Part shown: positions 25,401-34,400 of the stretch, in pieces
Numbering within the stretch: position 1 is the stretch's first letter
How the letters are laid out: the number at the start of each line of letters is the position of its first letter
Source: Hydractinia symbiolongicarpus
Taxonomy: Eukaryota > Cnidaria > Hydrozoa > Anthoathecata > Hydractiniidae
Direction of reading: 5' to 3'
NCBI RefSeq assembly: GCF_029227915.1
Contig: NC_079879.1
Location: 30,134,501 to 30,198,500 of the forward strand
DNA: 64,000 nt
Translations under genes and position numbers: made by a program
Notes under the pieces: generated by a model
The model's database searches: none
Seen by the model: the letters and a program-made list of their open reading frames with translations, nothing else
What the model was told of the DNA's origin: nothing

Positions 25401-28400
25401 CACATGTTAAAATTTTATTTTTATTTTATAAAGTAGCACGAAGCTTTTCGTAACTGAGTTACATTTTCAAGTGATAAAAATATCCTAAGCTAAAAACCTT
25501 TATACAAAATATTTAGCTTAGTTTTTAGCTTAGGATATTTTTATCACTTGAAAATGTAACTCAGTTACGAAAAGCTTCGTGCTACTTTATAAAATAAAAA
25601 TAAAATTTTAACATGTGTTTTTAAAACTTTTCTTATTTATTTGTTGGCTGATTTATCATATGTTTAAATTGTTTCACTATCTATTAGAACCTTGCAAGCC
25701 TGGCAATCGTTAAAAATTGTAGCATGTTTTGAGGAAAATTGGCCAAAATAAATCTTATAGTGTTGATCATAAAATAGAACTTAGCAAAAAATTGAAAATT
25801 ATATCGCTGATGCATAACTAATACAAGCTAAAATACCATCTTCACAAATACACTGTTCCCAGTCATATAATCCATCAACATTCTCAGAGAGTCGATATCG
25901 TTCTGCCCATCTGAACAAGTCTCGAAGTGTCATGAAACTATGCTTGCCAGCAAAAATACCAGAGTTGCGTCTTCTGACCTAACATAGAAATATTACCTTT
26001 ACTTACTAATCTTTTTTTACAGTCTATACGATACCAATTGGTTATGCTTAGAAGTTATTTTTAAATATAGATTAAATGCTACAAAAATCCTATTAAACAT
26101 AAATATTAACACAACACTCAATTGCTTACTCGTAGATCAAGCATAACTTTTACAAATTTACGACAGTATGATTGTGGTAAATTGCAGCGTTTATGAAGAA
26201 TTTCTTCCAGTTCTTTGCTTGGAATTTCATCAAAATGTAATTCAACAAATCTGTTTCGAAATGCCCTTGATAAAATCTAAAGTTAAAAATTTCTTGTAAA
26301 TACATAAATGTGTACATGTAAAATGTGTAAATCTTCCAATACCTTTGACCATAATAAGGGACCGTCTCAAAATGATTGTACGTAGTTCGTATAATTCATA
26401 AAAAAAACTTCATATCGATTTATTAAATCTTTCGTATCGTTTTATTTTTAATATGAACTTTTTTGTATCATCAAAATTACAAGTTCGTATAAAGTTCTTA
26501 TCATTTAAAATAAAGTTTGTATGTAGTTCGTATCATTTTTAAAGAAGTTTGTATAAAAATTTGCTTATATGAAGTTCGTTTATTATAATTGGACTATTAT
26601 CAAAGGTTTTCGTCTAAGGGATCGTCTCCACGGCATCGTAGAAAGCAAAAATATCTCCGTAGATTGTTTAAAAATCATGAAAACAAGATTGTAGAAAGCG
26701 AAAAGATCGCTGCGGAACGTTTAAAATTCATGAAAACGGGATCGTATAAAACCAAAAGATCATCGTAGATCGTTTAAAAATCATGAAAACAGGATGGTAG
26801 AAAGCGAAAAGATCGCTGTGGAACGTTTAAAATTCATGAAAACGAGATCGTATAAAACCAAAAGGTCGCCGTAGATTGTTTAAAAATCATAAAAACAAGA
26901 ACGTAGAAAGCGAAAAGATAGCCGTAGAACGTTTAAAAATCATGAAAACGACATCGTAGAAGCTAAGAGATCACCGTAGATCGTTTAAAATCATGAAAAC
27001 GGGAACGTGAAAAACGGATAGATCACAGTAGAGCGTTTAAAAATTATGAAAACGAGATCATAGAAAACGAAAAGGTCGCCATAGATCGTTCAAAAATCAT
27101 GAAAACGGGATCGTATAAAGTGAAAAGATCGCCATAGATTGTGTAGATTGAACCTATGAATATGCAATTTTGCTAGTCTTTTCAAAGAACTCAAGCTCGT
27201 ATATTTTACTTTTTTTGCTTCTAGTTTCGTATTGAAATAATTATGCGCAATTACGCTGGTACTTTTAAAGTTTGTTTCAAGATCGTATAGCAATTTACTT
27301 TGTTCAAAGTTTGTATCATTTCATTTTGTACAATAAAAAAACTTTGTTTAAGTTCGTATCATATATTAAAAAAGTTTGTATAAACTTTGTTTACATTTAT
27401 TTTAAACAAAGCACTTCGTATGACATTCGTTTCACGAAACGAAGTACAATTATACGAAAAGAACATACAAACATTTTGAGATGATCCCAAATCTTTTATT
27501 ACAGTGTTGCAATTTAATAGTTTGCAATTCACAAATCGAACTATCAGTTAAAATCACGAACCCGTAAACACTTGAAAATAAGAAAAAATAACAATTTTCG
27601 TTAGTTTTTTGTTTTGTGATGCTAATTTGTCAGTCTAGCTTATCTTTTACTAAACATTGCAACAATATGAAGTGGAAATATAAATATATTCATTAAGATT
27701 TTGAAAAAAATAATTTAAATTTAAAAATGTACAAAAATAATAAAAAATGTAAAAAAAATAATAATAAAAAAAATTTAATCTACCAGGCTGGCATATGTGT
27801 TGAATAAGTTAATAAGTTAATAATAATTAATTTAAGTATTTCATAATTATTAATGTGAAAACGTTTTAAAAAATTTGACTTATTTATTTTGGTCAACTCG
27901 TTCTCCTATTTTCATTTAAGTTTAAGTGTAAAGTTTAAACGTCCCACTTATCTCCAGCATGAAAAAAAAACCCTTTGGTAAGAAAATTCTTACCATCTAT
28001 CTGTTTGTTTTAAAAAAATAATTAGTATGCATTTGCACACTGCCGGATGTAATTTCTCACATACGTCATATCAAATTAAAAACCTGGGAGAATATAAACA
28101 CAAGTATTTTATAGAGTTTCCCAGCTGTTTTCAGAACGCTTAAGAATCCAGTTGTTAATGTCTTTTTGGGGGGGAATCACTTTCTCTATCTTAATAAGAA
28201 GAAATGCTACATTGTTTTACCTTCCTTCCACCATAATGACCTGGAGGATTTTGTGTTGCAAATAACATAAAATGTGGATGGGCTTTGATTGTTTCTTGCG
28301 TTTCAGCAATAAATAACTCCCTGTTATCATCCAGTAGCTAAAAAAACAGAAAATACAGGAAAATACAGGAAAAATTGAGGATCCTAAGCCCATTGTATTT

Positions 28401-31400
28401 TTTGCACAACTTTGGGATACTTTATTCATTATTTTTTGTGGCGTACTTAAAACAGATGATGGATGCAGCACTTGCAAAATTGTCTTTCTCAAATTGTCCT
28501 GAATGATCATTTTAATAATAAGTTTAATTTACAACTTTAAAGAAGTATATAATAAACTTTGTAGTTGAATTTCCATGCATGTTCATTGTTTTAATAAAAA
28601 AAAAGTGAAAAACCAGAAACTGTGTTCTCACTCCTGTTAAATCAGTTTTGTAACTTTGATAAATCTTACCCTATTTAGTGCCTCTAAAACATCTGTTGGT
28701 GCTAAATTCAATTCATCTAAAATGATCCAGTAACCTCTCCGCATGGCTGTTACAAGAACACCTGAAACAAATAAACATGTAATCATTGTTATTCAAAAGT
28801 ATAAAATACATTTACACAACATGGACAATCTTTGTCTTACAATTTCACAAATAAAATTGGCTTGCAAAAGTTGTATAAAGCATAAAGTGTGTTAAAGTAT
28901 AAAGTGTGTTAAGCTACTTCAGCTTTGTTATTTAAACATTTAATGATGGTAGAAAAATTTACAAAAAATATAAGATACAAACCTTCTTTAAAGATAAGAT
29001 TTCCATTGTCATCCGCACCATAGCAACCAATATATTCCTGAATATCTGTGTGTTCATGATTGTTTATACGAACACAGTGGTTACCTGTTAACTTTGCAAG
29101 ATATGATATTAAACTTGTTTTCCCAACAGATGTTTCGCCTTGCAGTAACACAGGATACTTTCTATGGTGAAATATTTAATATATACAGTAAACAATCTAA
29201 CTTCAATGCACCATGGCATCTTTTGACAGATGCCATGCTTCCTTTATAAGGAAGTATTAAAAGATTAAAAAAGTAAAAATTTAAATTGATTGAGTTCTTT
29301 TGAAACTCCAAGCCCTGAGAATGACGATGTTTATTGGATAATTTAAACAAAAAATCACATACCTAGGAAAAAACTTCTTTAATGCTTTTTACTTATTTTT
29401 CGAAAAGTTTTATAGTCCACACAAATTGTGCTTTTAATGGTATCAAATATAAATATAAAGTACTAGAATTTAATCCAAATTTCTATCTGATGTTATTTTT
29501 TTTATATTAGTTAGGACTTGTAGTGTTTTATTTCTCTAAAGAAAAAGAGTTGTATGTTGACTATAAATTTTTACAAGCAAATCTTTTTTTGTTTACGGTT
29601 GTTGTTACAAATGAGGTGCCTCCAACATGCAATTGTAAATATCTGCCAAAACATTTAAAATGTGTCACTTCTGAGTTAGCAAAGAGTGCTAGAGATCATT
29701 TCACCTTTTATTAATAAAAAAAGATATTATAAGAGCATGGGCTTTCCTTGTGTATTCAGACACTCAGGAGAGTTTTTTTTGTTCCATAACACTGCATTAT
29801 GTGAAATCAAACTAATAATGAAATAACCTTCCAGCCACAACTCTTGCTAGGTCTTGCAAATTTTTCCTGACACTTGTTGTCACCACATAACCTTTATCAT
29901 TAAAAGCCTTTTTACTACCAACACTAATCCAATATCCTTGAACAGAAACGTTGTTTCCATGCTGTGGTTTAGGCAATGGTGAAGACAATACACTTGATAC
30001 GTTTTTCACATTTGTAAACACATTTTTCTTAATATGTGCAGTCACCAGTGGATGTGACGGTCGATCAAGTTGTGTTAAAAAGCTCATGCATAGACCCTGT
30101 GGTGTAATAAGAAAATTAAAAAAGTCAAACAATTTTTTTTTCATTAACATGGTATTTATCTTTATTAAAGCTACTGTAATAAGATTATTATATTGTTAAA
30201 TTAAAGAAAAACTTTTAAAGATACTGTGTTTAACACGCATACCTCATAAACAGCTCTGAGAGGTGGGCAATTTAATTGGTTAACTGCATATTGTAATCCA
30301 CGACACAGTGTTCGCAAGCTTAAGAAAACAATGCATGCACAATGACACAAAACATTTGTAAACAAGAACTTTGATTTCTGACACTACAGATTATCAATAT
30401 AAGCAGGTTTATTTGCATTGAAAGAAGTTACGCTAAACGTTACCTGTAATGTGGCCTGTAACCAGAACCATCAACAAGTTTGTCTTTTGCAAGATTCCGA
30501 ATGGTGAAGTAAAAGCTGAAAAATTTGATTTAAAAACATGTCAATTACAGGTGAGAACAAAGAACAAAAAACGTTTCATGCTAAGATAAAAATATTATAG
30601 AAATTGAATGGATAAAATTATGATAGTAAAATATTACTAACTAGTCGATAAAGCCCGTGGAAAAATTCACTAAGGCAGGATAAAAATGCAAAAGAAGCGT
30701 TATTTGAATTTTGATGACGTCAGCAACCAATCCACAAAAAAAATAAAAATTCAGAAGCTTATTTTCACGTTGCCTCTATTGTGTAGAGCTTAAAGCACTG
30801 ATCAAGAAAATGTATATGATCATGTACTTTTGATAAGCGGTTAATGAGATATACGGGTTTAAATATTTTGCTGACGTCAGCATGGCCCGTCAATACCTAG
30901 ATTTTTTTTTGGAAATTTGTGTACCTGTTGCATCAATCGCATAGATCTTGAAACGCTGATCAAGAAAATGTATAGGATCATGTACTTTTGATAAATGGTT
31001 TCAAAGATATTAGTGTTTAAAGGTTTTTTGATGACGCATCAACCCGTCCATTTCGAAACGGATTCAGGGACACAGGTTTGGGAAAATTACCCAAATTGGT
31101 GGTCCCTAGTTACCCACGTAGTAAAAAATCATTGACGTCACCTCTTCATTTCCAAGTTATTTGGCCTCAAAGTTTTAGGTGCACTGTAATGGCTTCATTA
31201 TTTAATATATCCTATATTGACGGTAAAGTATTATTATTTTCGTCATGCGGTAATGTCAGAAAATTTAACTTATAAGACATGCATTTTTCAGCAACATGAA
31301 AGGAAAATGAACACATCCACCTTACAGACAGACACACAGTCTCCTATAATAATAGCGATTGTTACTGATATGTTAATAAAGCAAAAAATATAACAATTAT

Positions 31401-34400
31401 ATAGACACCATGTTGGACAGATACACAAATAGTACCAATACTGATCATTATAATTATTTTAGACTTAGTAATAAAGCATTTGTGTATTTACAAACATTTC
31501 AAGTTTTTTTAAAGAAGTTAACCTACTTAACAATGCCACTGATAATGTCCGAAGATACATTTAAGTTGTTCAGGTAATAAGCAACTAATGTTTTTAAATC
31601 AGATGCATCATCCATTTCATCAACATATATTTCCGAAAATCTAAACAAGAAACAAAGTTTTTCACATACTGTTAGATACATTACATCTTGAAGGGAAAAA
31701 ATATTTAGAGATGACATATGATTAAGACCAATTAGCAAATTACATACCTATTTCTTATACCATATGGGAGATCTTTCTTGCCAACATCAGTTGCAGGATT
31801 CATGCATGCAAACAAGCGAAAGTTTTTATGACGTGTTATTGGATTGATATCCCTAGAAAACGGTGAAATAAAAACCTTATAAATCAATGAATATACAGCT
31901 AAAATCATTATTATTAACCCAGCTAAAAGAAGAAACTTTTCCTATTTTTGGATAAACACACAACTTATGAAATGTTTTAATAGTAAACTTTCTGTGCAAT
32001 AATGTTTATATTGTCTTGTTGTAGAGAATATAATGCAAAGGTTAAGTATGAAAGAATATGCAGCAAAATTTCTTTGTTTATTAGCTGTTTAAAAAAATTA
32101 GAAATTTCGATTTTAAATTTGGCATCTAACATGCATTAAAGTGGTACTATAGAAGTACCTGACAGTTGGTGCCTAACTGTCATGTTAGGCAGCAAGGAGC
32201 TTAAAAACTATAACTAAAAAAAATATCAACACCAGTTAGGTTTACAGTTAAAAATTAGAGTCAAGTAGAATAAACATAGATTTACCCTCTCTCTGTTAGC
32301 ACCATGGATCCGGATTGGCTGTCCAGTAAGCCACTTAAACATTGCAATGTTTCAGCTGTTGCTAAGTTTATTTCATCCAGTAAAATCCAATAACCGGACC
32401 TAATAGACTTAACTAAAGTTCCTTCAACAAAGTTGAACACTAATCCTTCTTGAGTGGAAAGTTTCTTTTCCAGAGAATTAACGTCTGAAAGCATAGCCTC
32501 CCATTTTGCTCCCAAACTTTTGAATATTTCATCTAAAAATATATTACAACAAAAGAAATACATTAAGTCTTTGTACATACTAATACATAAATTGCGTGTG
32601 TTTGTCTGTAACAGGCAAAGTCAATTTTATCTTTTACATTTTTTTTACAATTTTACTTTAGTTCTAAAACGAATTTTATCATTCTGTCAAAGTTTTGGTG
32701 TTCAAATATGTATTTTTTAAACATATTTAAACATGTTTTAAAACATATTTTAGCCATGCTAAAGATGAATTGCCAATCATGAATACTGATAACAAGTAAA
32801 AATAATTACCGTCTTCTGTGTCCTTCTTTTTTCTCCCTAGTGCTTTTTGACAGCAATACACAAACAACTTGATAAGTGTACTCCACTTCTTTTGACCAAA
32901 ACATTGATCCACATGTCCTAAAAACTTCAGGTTTTGTTTTTGTGAATATGTCTCAATGAACAAGTCCACAAACATTTCTTTTAATGGCTTTACAACTTGT
33001 CCCATATCCATTGGTTTAAACCCCCCAAGTAAGTCAGCCATATCGCTCTGTTGACTCATGTTTACAACATTAACTGTTTGACCACACTGTTCTGCCAGAA
33101 ACTGAACCGTAGATGTTTTACCACAGCCAGTTTCTCCAACAAGTAAAATAGGCTCATTATTCATAACTCCTTCAGCGATGTCTTCCAAAAGTTTCAGGGA
33201 ATGTCTTGTAAATGAAAATCTTTGCTTGGATGAGTGCAAGTTTATTATTTTACATACCTCTTTATTTAACTTTACTTCACCAACTTTAAAAAAGAAATCC
33301 GTTTTTACGACAGTTGGTTTGTAATTATACAAATAATATTCAACTTTTTCCTTTGTTAAACCAAGTTTAGCTCCAACAGAATATGCGATAGCATGGCGGT
33401 CTTTTATTTTTGGCACTGACAAACAAAAACAATTTAAAGCCTTTAAAAATATACACTCTTGTGCAGGGATTTGATTACACTGTTCGATTGATCTTGATGT
33501 ATGGCAACACCATTTTAGTAAATCACGAGGTGTACTCTGCCTGCTGCCTGCTGATAACTTTGTTTGAGCTACATCATTATCAGATTCTAATGTAACGTCA
33601 GATGAAACAAGACTATATATATCAACCATTTTTGAAGCAATGGAAGAGAGATTGTTAAATCTTGTCTGAACAATCTGAAATAGAACAACAAAGAACAAAA
33701 GTATTTTTTTTGGTGCAAAAGCATAACAAAATGTCACAAATATCAATAATTGAACATTACCTGTATTAATTCCTGTTTATTGGGAGCTTCCATGTGTATT
33801 CTGTGACACAACTTCTCAAGCATTTGCATGGAAATATTTTGATTTTGTGAGAAACTGTGGTGTCCAGACCTAAAATTTGAGTGAAGGATTCACCAAAAAC
33901 GTTTTTCACAAGAAGAGGTCCAACAAAAACTGATGAAAATACAGTTAAAGTGCTCCAAATATCTGCTTTTGAATAGTCCTAAACGTTCTGCCTCCTTTAG
34001 AACTTCTAACCCAACACCAGTTCACGACTCTGATTTTTAATAATAATTTAACATTTGAAAAACTTTAGGCTTTGTAATCTCACTTAAAAAAACTATAAAT
34101 GGAGCTAAATGAACATTTAGCTCATGTTAATTGTGGTGACTGCAGTAATGTCTCGGTTGCCTTGTACTTACTAATGTTCTTAGGATCACATATAAGGAAA
34201 CTTTACTTGAAACAATATTGGTCAATACAGGATGGGAGACTTGCCTCGCCTACCAGCTTTAAGATGCCTCGCTTATTAGGACAGGCCTATAAATACCTGT
34301 ATATTACCCATTTCAAGTTTGGCTCTGCAAACAACCAGTTAGAGCTAAAGATTCCCACCCGCCCTCCCTATACTATTCATAATGCTGTGTAGGGTTTGCC

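Noticed and set aside
26620-27130. Possible CRISPR-like array
   Set aside because: The units are contiguous 54-bp tandem repeats without unique spacers, inside a TIR element of an animal genome.
29523-29714. 63-codon plus-strand frame with a Cys-rich centre
   Set aside because: It lies in an MDN1 intron, and no splice partners or family resemblance were seen.
33410-33595. Plus-strand frame opposite the AAA2 exon
   Set aside because: Shadow of the conserved MDN1 coding strand.
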